Shown: in pieces, positions 6,628 through 14,497 of the stretch | Position numbering within the stretch: the stretch's first letter is position 1 | How the letters are laid out: every line of letters begins with the position of its first letter | Assembly: GCA_046757585.1 (NCBI GenBank) | Contig: JBHHYR010000028.1 | Location: 1-28,479 of the forward strand | Origin: JBHHYR01 sp046757585 | GTDB taxonomy: Bacteria > Desulfobacterota > Binatia > HRBIN30 | Reading direction: 5' to 3' | DNA length: 28,479 nt | Translations under genes and position numbers: made by a program | The notes under the pieces: model-generated | Databases searched by the model: none | What the model was told of the DNA's origin: nothing | What the model saw: the letters and a program-made list of their open reading frames with translations, nothing else

Positions 6628-7303
6628 ATGGAAAGCTTGAACTACCACCACCTTCGCTATTTCTGGGCGGTCGCCCGCGCTGGAAACCTCACCCGCGCCG
6701 CCGGCCGACCTTCACCTGACGCCGCAGACGGTGAGCACGCAAATCAAGGACCTCGAGCAAGCCTTGGGCGAGAGCCTGTTCAGCCGCTCCGGCAGACGCC
6801 TCGTCCTCACTGACGTCGGCCAAGTCGTCTACCGATACGCCGACGAGATCTTCTCGATCGGGAAAGAGCTCGTGGAGATGCTCGCGGGCCAGCCTGTTGG
6901 CCAGGCGTTGCGGCTGGTTGTGGGAGTAGCCGACGTGCTACCGAAACTCGTTGCCCACCGCCTCATTGAGCCAGCGACGACCCTGGAGGAGCCCGTCCGC
7001 CTTGTGTGCCGCGAAACCGGGCTGCAGAGCCTGCTTGGTGATCTCGCGACACATCGCGTCGACGTCGTTCTGCCCGACGCTCCGATCCCACCGTCGATCA
7101 AGATTCGAGCCTTCAACCACTTGCTCCATGAGTGTGGCGTGACGTTCATGGCGAGCTCGCGTCTGGCTCCGCGCTATCGGAGCAGATTCCCCGGCTCTCT
7201 GGATGGCGCGCCCGTTCTACTGCCGACTGAAGGCACTACGTTGCGAGGAGGGGGAACCTCGCGCGGAATACGTCATCGTACTTGTGAAAAGCAGTACTTA
7301 GTT
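6628..7303 (+). pseudogene. nhaR: NhaR-type LysR regulator, frameshifted and 3'-truncated
   Basis: The ATG at 6628 opens MESLNYHHLRYFWAVARAGN, the typical NhaR N-terminus. At about 6703 one extra base shifts the frame; in the +1 frame the winged-helix continues as ADLHLTPQTVSTQIKDLEQA and then L-F-S-R-S-G-R-R-L-V-L-T-D-V-G. The effector domain reads V-G-V-A-D-V-L-P-K-L-V-A-H-R-L, R-L-V-C-R-E, D-V-V-L-P-D-A-P-I and F-N-H-L-L-H-E-C-G-V-T-F, as in NhaR. Similarity stops after L-P-T-E-G-T-T-L-R (near 7245). The last ~90 residues are missing and repeat-derived sequence follows. NhaR activates nhaA in response to Na+; here that control is probably lost. The frameshift could be a sequencing error, but the truncation could not. 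Confidence 0.8.
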
Positions 7304-7360
7304 GCTGTACAGGGGCCTCAGGCGCTCACCCGTACCGATCGAGATCTGTCGTCCGGACCG
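7304..7360 (+). repeat. Partial copy C of the dispersed repeat
   Basis: About 55 bp aligning with the middle of copies A and B: TAGTTGCTG, then GCCTCAGGCGCTCACCCGTA, then a block ending CTGTCG. Similarity ends before GTCCGGACCG. Neither terminus of the full repeat is present. It replaces the end of the nhaR-like gene, so it probably marks an old insertion followed by deletion. Confidence 0.55.
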
Positions 7361-7492
7361 AGGAACGTGGGTCCGGTCGTTCTGTAACTCCGGTTGTGAG
7401 CACCATTGACGTGACAGCAATGTCAGTGTTCGGCAACGGAAACGTGCGGTCGAGCTACCTGCGTCCGCTACGTTCGAGCGGGACCCGAAGTG

Positions 7493-7509
7493 TGGTATGG
7501 TGAATACCA
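7493..7509. promoter_or_regulatory. Inverted repeat upstream of the cupin gene
   Basis: TGGTAT (7493-7498) and ATACCA (7504-7509) form a perfect 6 bp inverted repeat with a 5-base spacer. It ends four bases before the AGGAGGA ribosome binding site at 7514-7520. It could be an operator or a small leader hairpin. A further perfect repeat, TGACA-GCAA-TGTCA, lies at 7412-7425. Confidence 0.35.
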
Positions 7510-7528
7510 GTTCAGGAGGACAGCTGCG

Positions 7529-7861
7529 ATGTTGGTGCGCAATCAGGAAGAGGTTGAGACCGTGACCTACAGTGAGGACGCGAAAGGGGTCGAGATGCGC
7601 CCCCTGATTACCGAACGTGAAGGCGCACCCCGGTTTGCAATGCGCGTGTTCACGCTCCACCCGGAAGGATACACCCCGTATCACGCGCATGACTGGGAGC
7701 ACGAGGTCTATGTGCTCGATGGTACCGGCAGTGTCCGCAGCAAGGATGGACAGCGCCCGCTACGGGGCGGCGACTCCGTGTTTCTCGCACCGCGTGAGGA
7801 GCATCAATTCCGCGCCGGCGCCGAGGGACTGCGGTTCATCTGCTGCGTCCCGCACCACTAA
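7529..7861 (+). CDS. Small cupin-domain protein
   Basis: A 110-residue single-domain beta-barrel protein. The first cupin motif is G-Y-T-P-Y-H-A-H-D-W-E-H-E-V-Y-V-L-D-G, giving metal ligands His, His, Glu and a further acidic residue. The second is G-D-S-V-F-L-A-P-R-E-E-H-Q-F, giving the last His. It therefore probably binds one divalent metal, like other small cupins that act as dioxygenases, isomerases or sensors; the substrate cannot be read from sequence. The ATG at 7529 is chosen because AGGAGGA lies 8 bases upstream; an in-frame ATG at 7490 lies before that site. It is convergent with the GH1 gene and is the first intact gene after the damaged nhaR region. Confidence 0.85.
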   Translation: MLVRNQEEVETVTYSEDAKGVEMRPLITEREGAPRFAMRVFTLHPEGYTPYHAHDWEHEVYVLDGTGSVRSKDGQRPLRGGDSVFLAPREEHQFRAGAEGLRFICCVPHH

Positions 7862-7903
7862 CCACTCGCAATTATTGACTATCTGACTATCGGCAAACTG
7901 CCT

Positions 7904-9184
7904 CTACGTCGTGTACCGCGTGACGAGTTCCGGCGTCAGCTGGCGCTCGCGGATCAGGTCGGCGAAGAAGTATGCGCTCGGCCGCGGCGCGCGGGTGAGG
8001 GTCGTGCGGTCGACGGCGATCAGACCGAACTTTGGTCCGTAGCCGAAGTTCCACTCGAAGTTGTCCATGGTGCACCAGTAGAAGTAGCCACGTACGTCGG
8101 CACCGGCGCGGCGAGCCGCATCGACGGCAGTGAGGTGATCGGCGATGAAACGGACGCGAAGCCGGTCATCGTCGCATGCCATGCCATTCTCGGTGACATA
8201 GACCGGCAACCCGGTCGCGGCCGCACGCTGCAGCTGCGGCGCGAAGCCCTCGGGGTACACCTCCCACCCCATCTGACTGAGCGTGCGGTCAAAGTCGGGC
8301 ATGGCGGGGCCCCCGCTGACGGCGTCGTACCGCATCCGCGAGTAGTACTGTACCCCGACGAAATCCGATGCGGTCTGCAACCCTGCAAGCTCCTCCGGCG
8401 CCCGGCCCGGATAACGAAACACCCCCGTGCGCAGCGCCTCGAACGACACACCGTTGGTTTCCGCATCGCGCCGCAGGGCGAGGGCGCGATCCGCCTCGGA
8501 GGCGGGCCGGTACGGTTCGTGGGCCTGCACGGCCAGGGTGATGCCCACGAACGGGGAGCGCCGCGCGTGCTCCCGCAACGCTTCGGCAGCCGCCGCGTGA
8601 GCACGAAACAGGTTGGCGAGCACGTCGGCGGCGACCGCGGGTTCGGTTCGCCGCGGCGGGAAGTAGCCGAAACGGTACCCCATCTCGGCGTGCACCGTCG
8701 GCTCGTTGATGGTGCACCAGCGGTCCACCAGATCGCCGCACGCCCGGGCGACGCGTTCGACGAATCGCCGAAAGGCTGGAACGTTCGCAGCGCGCGAAAA
8801 TCCGCCCCGCTCGGCAAACCACCGCGGCAGGGTGAAGTGGTGCAGGGTCACCCACGGCTCGATGGCGAGCTCGCGTAAGGTGCCTAGCACGGCGCGGTAG
8901 TGGTCGATCTCCGTCGCATCGATGCGTCCTTCTTCCGGCTCGATGCGACTCCACTCGATGGACAACCGGTGCGCCGGTTGGCCCAGCCGCTGAATGAGCC
9001 GGAAATCATCGCCGAAACGGTGATAGTGATCACACGCGATCCCGGACGGTTCGAAGGCGTTGGTCTCCGCTGCCAGCTCGTGCGCCCACCAGTCATTGTG
9101 GATGTTGTTCCCCTCGACCTGATGCGCCGCGCCGGCGCTGCCGAACACGAAATCACGCGGAAACTCGATTACACCGTCAGGCAT
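7904..9184 (-). CDS. Glycoside hydrolase family 1 (beta-glucosidase-like)
   Basis: A 426-residue (beta/alpha)8 retaining glycosidase. F-V-F-G-S-A-G-A-A-H-Q-V-E-G (residues 13-25) is the GH1 N-terminal signature. H-R-L-S-I-E-W-S-R (72-80) and W-V-T-L-H-H-F-T-L-P-R-W (111-122) follow. The acid/base Glu is E161 in T-I-N-E-P, the nucleophile is E332 in V-Y-V-T-E-N-G, and the aglycone/glucose-binding W-N-F-G-Y end is at 378-382. No signal peptide, so it acts in the cytoplasm on imported beta-glycosides. The ATG at 9184 has GGAGG seven bases upstream; an earlier in-frame TTG at 9205 lies before that site. It is a little shorter than typical GH1 enzymes (440-480). No sugar transporter or regulator is adjacent. 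Confidence 0.93.
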   Translation of the reverse strand: MPDGVIEFPRDFVFGSAGAAHQVEGNNIHNDWWAHELAAETNAFEPSGIACDHYHRFGDDFRLIQRLGQPAHRLSIEWSRIEPEEGRIDATEIDHYRAVLGTLRELAIEPWVTLHHFTLPRWFAERGGFSRAANVPAFRRFVERVARACGDLVDRWCTINEPTVHAEMGYRFGYFPPRRTEPAVAADVLANLFRAHAAAAEALREHARRSPFVGITLAVQAHEPYRPASEADRALALRRDAETNGVSFEALRTGVFRYPGRAPEELAGLQTASDFVGVQYYSRMRYDAVSGGPAMPDFDRTLSQMGWEVYPEGFAPQLQRAAATGLPVYVTENGMACDDDRLRVRFIADHLTAVDAARRAGADVRGYFYWCTMDNFEWNFGYGPKFGLIAVDRTTLTRAPRPSAYFFADLIRERQLTPELVTRYTT

Positions 9185-9310
9185 TGGAACCTCCGACACC
9201 AACAAGCTTGCCGGCCCGGCCGCCCGGAGGGGGACCCGCCGCGAAGCACGATCACGAGAACGGACAGGGCGGGTCGCCGTGCAAATCCGAGGTCGCTGCT
9301 CTCCGTTACC

Positions 9311-9544
9311 TTATTCGACTTCGTCCTGCAGCTCGAAGAAGGCATCGATGGTCCCCACCAGCTGCTTTTTGATCTGCGCCACCGACCCTTCGAGGACGTG
9401 AAAGGTGATCCGCCCGCGGCGCCCGTCGGCCATGAGCACCTCGCCCCGACCGACCTTGGCTAGGGTGCCAGGCTCGAACAACCGCATGGCGTACACGAGG
9501 ATTCGCTTACGACCCTTGCCTTGTATCAGTTTGAGCCTTGCCAT
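9311..9544 (-). CDS. Small orphan protein of unknown function
   Basis: A 77-residue protein starting MARLKLIQGKGRKRILVYAM. It is basic at the N-terminus and acidic at the end (F-F-E-L-Q-D-E-V-E), with an alternating pattern suggesting a small beta-barrel (L-V-Y-A-M-R-L-F-E, G-E-V-L-M-A-D-G-R-R-G-R-I-T-F-H-V-L) followed by a helix. I do not recognise a family. A strong GGGGGAGG lies 4 bases upstream of the ATG, which argues that it is a real gene. It stands alone between the acyl-CoA ligase gene and the GH1 gene on the same strand, with 126 bp to GH1. It may be a nucleic-acid or ligand-binding barrel, but that is only shape-based inference. Confidence 0.6.
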   Translation of the reverse strand: MARLKLIQGKGRKRILVYAMRLFEPGTLAKVGRGEVLMADGRRGRITFHVLEGSVAQIKKQLVGTIDAFFELQDEVE

Positions 9545-9821
9545 CACGCCTCCCCCGGGCAGATCAACACGCTGGTTTCGCCAGCGATTCGTCGAGGCAT
9601 CCCACCGCTGCCCCCCCTTTGCCGGTCACCGGATCCAGCTCAGAATAGGCGGTAACAGACCCCACAGCTACGGGCGGACAGCTGCCGTCCCGTAGCACGA
9701 TTCGGCGGACGTGCAAAGAAGCGCCAGCGCCCGACGGGGATCGCCCGGCGCAACAGGCGCCCGCCACTGAATGTGCGACTGGATCCTCCACGGGGTCGGC
9801 CCGCCGTCGGGGAGCTGGCGG

Positions 9822-11420
9822 TCAGGAGTGCGCACCCTGAATCCTGCCAATGGCGAGCCGGCGTAACGCCTGCTTATCCACCTTGCCGCTGCCAAGCACA
9901 GGCAAATCGGCCTCGCGGCAGAAGAAGATGTGGCGCGGCACCTTGTAACTTGCCAGCCGCTGGCGACAAAAGGCGACGAGCTCCGCTTCCGTGCAGCTGT
10001 CGTCGCGGCGCACCACCAGTGCGGCAACGTTTTCCCCACGAGTGGCGTGCGGCACGCCGGTGACGGACGCTACCGTCACGTGCGGATGCTGCCGCAGGAC
10101 AGCCTCCACCTCCGCGGCAGCCACGTTGACACCGGCGGTCTTGATGACGTCCTTGATCCGGCCGAGGAAGTGCAGATGGCCGGTCTCGTCGAGGCGTGCC
10201 AAGTCGCCCGTGTGGAAGAACCCCTCGGCATCAAAGCACTCCGCCGGTGACAGCTTGTAGTAACGCGCCATGACGGTGCGGCCCCGGACGAGGAGCTCGC
10301 CAGCTTCGTTGGGAGCGAGCTGGGCGCCGCTCTCGGGATCGACGATGCGGAATTCCAAGCCGGGCATGGCGCGGCCATGCGAGCCGGCACGCACGGGCAA
10401 CGGGTCGTCGTGCCGAGAGGACGCCGCCATCGGCCCGCTTTCCGTCATGCCCCAGGTGCCGACCGCCAGATGGTCGGGTGGAAACAGGCGCCGGCCCCAG
10501 CTTGTATTGGCTCCCACGCCTTTACGCAGCCGGAGCCGGGTCCGCGCGAAATCGGGGTGCGCGAGCAGGGCCTCGGCTTGATGGGGCCAGGCGAACAAGG
10601 TCGTGCACCCGTGCGCGGCCATGAGCTTCAGCGCCGTGCCCGCATCGAAAACGTCCTGGAGCAAGACGGCTCCGCCACGCGACAACGTCGCCAGGGCCAC
10701 GGCAACCAAGCCACCGGTGAAGAAGAAGGGGAGGTATCCCCACGTGCGGTCCTGCGGGGTGAGGCCGAGCCGGTCGGCGACGTTGTGCGCCGCCTGCAGC
10801 ATGGAGTCATGCGTATGCACCACGCCTTTCGGCGCCGCCGTGGTGCCGGAGGTGAAGAAGATCGCCGCAGCATCCGCCGCCACCACCTGTGCCTGCATCG
10901 CCTGCAGCCAGTCGCTGCGCACGGGCGCGCCAGCTGCCAGGACGTCGGCGAAGTCGGTGGCGCCCGCGGGCCGCGGGTGGCCAAGGACGATGACCTGGCG
11001 GAGTGCCGGCAGATCCCTCGAAATGAGGGGGTGGGTCGGCCCATCGAGCGCGGGGCAGAGTTCCCGCAGCATGTCCGTGTACGCGTGGTTGAGGAACCGC
11101 GAGGCCATGAGGAGCACCGTTACATCAGCGTGGCGCAGCGCATACGCAAGCTCCGGCTTGCGGTGCAGTGTATTGAGGGGCACGAGGAGCGCTCCCAATT
11201 TCAGCGCCCCAAACGCGCACGCGAGCCATTCGGGACAGTTCGGGAGCAGGATCCCAACCCGCGTGCCTTTCGAGACGCCGAGCTGCGCGAGCCCCTGGGC
11301 GACCCGGTTCGCATCATCGGCGAGTGCGCGGTAGCTCACCTGGCGGTCCATGGCGATCAGTGCCGGCCGGCGCTCATGTTGCCGTGCCAGGCCGTCGATC
11401 AAGGCGCCAATCGTGGTCAT
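9822..11420 (-). CDS. AMP-dependent acyl-CoA synthetase/ligase
   Basis: A 532-residue class-I adenylate-forming enzyme that activates a carboxylic acid to an acyl-AMP and then an acyl-CoA. The phosphate-binding motif F-F-T-S-G-T-T-A-A-P-K-G is at 188-199. The A5 motif G-T-W-G-M-T-E-S is at 321-328, the A7 region H-T-G-D-L with D406, the hinge G-R-I-K-D-V-I-K at 420-427, and the catalytic lysine K513 in G-S-G-K-V-D-K. The ATG at 11420 (MTTIGALIDG) begins where family proteins begin; in-frame extensions to 11504 would add an unstructured leader. The chain-length preference cannot be read, though medium-chain or aryl acids are possible. It is divergent from the class-III aminotransferase gene across a 174 bp promoter gap. 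Confidence 0.92.
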   Translation of the reverse strand: MTTIGALIDGLARQHERRPALIAMDRQVSYRALADDANRVAQGLAQLGVSKGTRVGILLPNCPEWLACAFGALKLGALLVPLNTLHRKPELAYALRHADVTVLLMASRFLNHAYTDMLRELCPALDGPTHPLISRDLPALRQVIVLGHPRPAGATDFADVLAAGAPVRSDWLQAMQAQVVAADAAAIFFTSGTTAAPKGVVHTHDSMLQAAHNVADRLGLTPQDRTWGYLPFFFTGGLVAVALATLSRGGAVLLQDVFDAGTALKLMAAHGCTTLFAWPHQAEALLAHPDFARTRLRLRKGVGANTSWGRRLFPPDHLAVGTWGMTESGPMAASSRHDDPLPVRAGSHGRAMPGLEFRIVDPESGAQLAPNEAGELLVRGRTVMARYYKLSPAECFDAEGFFHTGDLARLDETGHLHFLGRIKDVIKTAGVNVAAAEVEAVLRQHPHVTVASVTGVPHATRGENVAALVVRRDDSCTEAELVAFCRQRLASYKVPRHIFFCREADLPVLGSGKVDKQALRRLAIGRIQGAHS

Positions 11421-11554
11421 CCCGAGACTGGCTATATGCACTCGCCCAGCGCCAGTCAAAGGTCCGCTGCACGAAGAAACCAGAGGACGTTTTTGCGAAA
11501 TCATACCAGCGCCGCATGCTGGCAGGGCGGCGTAGCGGGGGGTTGGCGAGCATG

Positions 11555-11577
11555 CCGGTTAGTTGATAAACAACCGG
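11555..11577. promoter_or_regulatory. Inverted repeat in the ligase-aminotransferase divergent promoter
   Basis: CCGGTT (11555-11560) and AACCGG (11572-11577) form a perfect 6 bp inverted repeat with an 11-base AT-rich centre containing GTTGATAAA. It lies just upstream of the GGAGGA ribosome binding site at 11585-11590 of the aminotransferase gene. It could be an operator in the shared divergent promoter or a leader hairpin. Confidence 0.35.
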
Positions 11578-11594
11578 ACGTACTGGAGGACGAC

Positions 11595-12830
11595 ATGCAG
11601 CCTTACACATTCGCGAAAACGCAGGAGCTGTTCGAGCGGGCGGCACGGGTCATTCCCAACGGCATCTACGGGCACCAGACGCCGTTGATACTCGTACCGG
11701 GATCGTACCCGTACTTCTTCGCACGCGGAGAGGGATCGCATGTCTGGGATGTCGATGGCAACGAGTACATCGACTACATCTGTTCGTACGGGCCGATCGT
11801 TCTCGGGCACCGCCATCCGAAGGTTGAGGAAGCCGCGCTGGCACAGATGCGCCAGGGCAACTGCTTCAATGGCCCGACGGCGCTGTGGGTCGAGCTCGGA
11901 GAGCGCCTCGTGGCCATCACGCCGTGGGCCGAGTGGACGGTGTTCGCCAAGAACGGCTCTGACGTCTGCACCTGGGCGGTCGAAGTCGCACGCGAGCACA
12001 CCGGCCGGCCGAAGGTCGTCATGGCGGAGGGCGCCTATCACGGCACCCACGCCTGGTGTACCCCGATGTCCGCCGGCACCACCGCGGAAGACCGCGCCAG
12101 CGTGCTGACCTTCACCTACAATGATCTCGCAGACCTGCGTCGCGTGGTCGAGACCCACGAAGGCGAGGTCGCGGCCATTATCGTCACGCCGTTTCGGCAC
12201 GATGCCTTCCATGACCAAGAGCTACCGGTGGAAGGTTTCCACCAGGGCATCCGCCGGCTGTGCGATGAAAAGGGTATCGTGTTCGTCCTCGACGACGTGC
12301 GCGCCGGCTTTCGGCTGCACCTCGGTGGTTCGGGCGAATATTTCGGTGTCCAGCCCGATCTCGCAGCGTACTGCAAAGCGATCGCCAACGGCTACCCATT
12401 GTCGGCGTGCGTCGGGCGCGAAGCGTTCCGCGGCGCGGCCGAGCGCGTCTTCTTCACCGGTTCGTACTTCACCAGCGGCGTGCCCATGGCGGCCTCGCTG
12501 GCCTGCCTAAAAGAGCTGGAAGCCACTGGTGGCATCGAGTACATGCGCAGTGTGGGCACCATGCTGTGCCACGGGCTCGAAGAACAGGCACGCAGTCACG
12601 GGCTGGACATCACCGTCTCCGGCCCGCCGGCACTGCCGTTCATGACGTTTCGTGACGACCCGGGCTTCGACCGGAGCAAGGTATTCGGCGCCGCCTGCGC
12701 TGCGCGCGGCGTGTACATGCACCCGCACCACAACTGGTTCCTGTCCACAGCGCATAGCGAAGCTGACATCCGCCGCACGCTGGACGTCACGGATGCAGCG
12801 TTCGGCGAGGTCAAGAAGCAGTTTGCGTAA
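11595..12830 (+). CDS. Class-III PLP-dependent aminotransferase (glutamate-1-semialdehyde aminomutase-like)
   Basis: A 411-residue fold-type-I PLP enzyme. Family landmarks: V-W-D-V-D-G-N-E-Y-I-D-Y (50-61), G-H-R-H-P (71-75), the phosphate-binding N-G-S-D-V (120-124), G-A-Y-H-G (146-150), the PLP-nitrogen aspartate in L-D-D-V-R-A-G-F-R (D233 or D234), and the Schiff-base lysine K261 in Y-C-K-A-I-A-N-G-Y-P-L. The domain order is that of HemL, but there are no heme genes nearby and the D-E-V-x-x-G-F motif is D-D-V-R-A-G-F, so a different amino donor/acceptor pair is likely. GGAGGA four bases before the ATG sets the start. The 3' end overlaps the likely start of the AlkA-type gene. Antisense open frames upstream are ligase-gene shadow. 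Confidence 0.9.
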   Translation: MQPYTFAKTQELFERAARVIPNGIYGHQTPLILVPGSYPYFFARGEGSHVWDVDGNEYIDYICSYGPIVLGHRHPKVEEAALAQMRQGNCFNGPTALWVELGERLVAITPWAEWTVFAKNGSDVCTWAVEVAREHTGRPKVVMAEGAYHGTHAWCTPMSAGTTAEDRASVLTFTYNDLADLRRVVETHEGEVAAIIVTPFRHDAFHDQELPVEGFHQGIRRLCDEKGIVFVLDDVRAGFRLHLGGSGEYFGVQPDLAAYCKAIANGYPLSACVGREAFRGAAERVFFTGSYFTSGVPMAASLACLKELEATGGIEYMRSVGTMLCHGLEEQARSHGLDITVSGPPALPFMTFRDDPGFDRSKVFGAACAARGVYMHPHHNWFLSTAHSEADIRRTLDVTDAAFGEVKKQFA

Positions 12831-13488
12831 GGCCACGGCTGCGCCGGCAGCCCGTCTCACACCGGCGCTGCTGCGGGCGGGTACCGCACATCTGCGCCAG
12901 GCGGACCCTCGCCTTGGGGCCGTGATCGAGCAGGTTGGCGCGTGCCGCCTGCAGCCCCGCGGCCAGATCTACCGGTCGCTGTTTCGCGCTGTCCTCTATC
13001 AGCAGTTGGCGGGCGCAGCCGCCGCGGCCATCGAAGGGAGGTTGCGCGGGCATTTCGCCGGGACGATCCCATCGCCGGCGGACTTCTTGCGCGCACGACC
13101 GCAGTCGCTCCGGCGCACCGGGGTGTCGGGCCGCAAGCTGTCGTACCTGCGCGATCTGGCTACTGCATTTGCCACCGGCAGGCTGCGGCCGCAGCGCCTC
13201 GCACGTCTCACGGACGAGGAAATCGTCGCGGCGGTCACAACCGTGCACGGCATCGGCGAATGGACAGCGCACATGCTGCTCATTTTCTCCCTCGGCCGGC
13301 CCGACGTCCTGCCGGTTGGGGACTACGGCGTCCGCAAGGGGATACAACGCCTGTACGCCCTGCGCCGCTTCCCGCAGGCGGGTACGCTCACCCGCATTGC
13401 TGCCCCCTGGCGCCCATACCGCAGCATCGCATCGTGGTACATCTGGCGCAGCATTGACGTGCGGCTGCCGGACAGGAGTGGCTGGTGA
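12793..13488 (+). CDS. AlkA-type DNA-3-methyladenine glycosylase (HhH-GPD)
   Basis: A ~222-231-residue base-excision repair glycosylase that removes alkylated purines. L-R-Q-A-D-P-R-L-G-A-V-I (34-45) starts the helical domain. Y-R-S-L-F-R-A-V-L-Y-Q-Q-L (60-72) is the conserved I-x-Q-Q-x helix. V-H-G-I-G-E-W-T-A (151-159) is the helix-hairpin-helix. The catalytic aspartate D177 sits in L-P-V-G-D-Y-G-V-R-K-G. The start is uncertain: an ATG at 12793 inside the aminotransferase gene or a TTG at 12823. Both overlap the preceding stop, so the two genes are probably cotranscribed despite unrelated roles. There is no E. coli AlkA-type N-terminal domain, so it is the short bacterial form. Confidence 0.88.
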   Translation: MQRSARSRSSLRKATAAPAARLTPALLRAGTAHLRQADPRLGAVIEQVGACRLQPRGQIYRSLFRAVLYQQLAGAAAAAIEGRLRGHFAGTIPSPADFLRARPQSLRRTGVSGRKLSYLRDLATAFATGRLRPQRLARLTDEEIVAAVTTVHGIGEWTAHMLLIFSLGRPDVLPVGDYGVRKGIQRLYALRRFPQAGTLTRIAAPWRPYRSIASWYIWRSIDVRLPDRSGW

Positions 13489-13522
13489 CAGAGGGAGTTC
13501 CCGAACCCGTCCATAGCTGCCG

Positions 13523-13554
13523 GCCTGTGAGACGTCCCGTGGGACGAAACAGGC
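13523..13554. terminator. Compound hairpin between convergent genes
   Basis: GCCTGT (13523-13528) pairs with ACAGGC (13549-13554). Nested inside, CGTCC (13533-13537) pairs with GGACG (13542-13546) around a CGTG loop. It sits between the glycosylase gene (plus) and the hydrolase gene (minus), where a bidirectional terminator is expected. No long T-run follows, so intrinsic termination is plausible but not certain. Confidence 0.5.
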
Positions 13555-13597
13555 ATCGTCTTCGCCCACCAGCGAGCGCCTGAACTCTGGGGCCCGG

Positions 13598-14476
13598 TCA
13601 CTGCTCTCGCAGAAACTCCTGCACGACCGTCAGAAACGCCTCGAGCTGGTCATGGTGTACCCAGTGTCCGGCTTGCTCGATGTTGACCGCTCTGTACTGG
13701 CGGAATGCGCTCGCGCGGCCGTCTTTTTCCGGATCGGAGGCCCACGACTCGGTCCCGCGGACGAGCAAGACGGGGCAGGTGATCTGGCTCCAGATGTGTC
13801 GGGCCTCCTGCATGTTGAAGAGATACGGCGACGCGGCACGAACATAGTTGTCGAACTTCCACAGGTAGGTACCGTCCTCGTCCCGGTATGACCCGTGCAC
13901 GGTCAGGTGGTGTGCCTGCTCCGGTGTGAGGTGCGGATTGGCGTTACGCATGCGTGCCACAGCCTCTTCCAACGTCGTGTAGCGATGCGGATGGCGTCGT
14001 GCGAGCGCCTGCATCTCGGCCACCCACTGGTTCATCCGCTCATGCGCCGGGCGCTCACGCAGCATCGACGGTGGCGGCCCCAAGCCTTCGATGGCCACGA
14101 CCTTGCGGGCGCGTTCGGGGTAGACGCCGCTGTACTGCAGGCCGATCGAACCACCGAGTGAATGGCCAATGATGGTGATCGGGAACAGCTGCAGGGCATT
14201 GAGCATCTGCGCCACGTCGAGAACGTAATCGACCATCGCGTACGAGCCGCCGATGGCCCACTGGGAATCGCCGTGCCCGCGCAGGTCGGGCGCGATGACG
14301 TGATACTCGTGCCGGAGCGCCTGCGCCACCCAGTCCCAGTTGCGCGCGTGGTCACGGCCGCCGTGGATCAGCAGGAGGGGCGGCTTGTCCGCGTTCCCCC
14401 AATCCACGTAGTGGAGCTTGAGCCGCTGCGAGTAAAAGTAGTGCGACGTGGGGCCGAGAATCAGCTCGCGCGCCAT
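13598..14476 (-). CDS. Alpha/beta hydrolase
   Basis: A 292-residue alpha/beta-hydrolase fold protein. The oxyanion-hole segment L-L-L-I-H-G-G-R-D-H (34-43) is followed by A-P-D-L-R-G-H-G-D-S (62-71), the nucleophile elbow G-H-S-L-G-G (S106) and the catalytic histidine H271 in E-Q-A-G-H-W-V-H. The acid is probably an Asp in the R-G-T-E-S-W-A-S-D segment (240-248). This pattern fits esterases and C-C or epoxide-type hydrolases; no substrate can be read. No signal peptide is present. The gene begins 21 bp after the thioredoxin gene on the same strand, so the two probably form one transcript. Confidence 0.88.
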   Translation of the reverse strand: MARELILGPTSHYFYSQRLKLHYVDWGNADKPPLLLIHGGRDHARNWDWVAQALRHEYHVIAPDLRGHGDSQWAIGGSYAMVDYVLDVAQMLNALQLFPITIIGHSLGGSIGLQYSGVYPERARKVVAIEGLGPPPSMLRERPAHERMNQWVAEMQALARRHPHRYTTLEEAVARMRNANPHLTPEQAHHLTVHGSYRDEDGTYLWKFDNYVRAASPYLFNMQEARHIWSQITCPVLLVRGTESWASDPEKDGRASAFRQYRAVNIEQAGHWVHHDQLEAFLTVVQEFLREQ

Positions 14477-14497
14477 TACGTCGTCGCCGCGCAGCTG

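Noticed and set aside
8135..8878. Plus-strand frame inside the GH1 gene
   Set aside because: Composition shadow of the GH1 gene; no domain and no ribosome binding site.
9233..9276. GACCCGCC and GGCGGGTC inverted repeat near the GH1 upstream region
   Set aside because: The 28-base gap and GC-rich background make chance likely; it was not called a terminator.
10377..11594. Long plus-strand open frame running into the aminotransferase gene
   Set aside because: It is antisense to the acyl-CoA ligase and shows no domain; a strong ribosome binding site and the family start place the real aminotransferase start at 11595.
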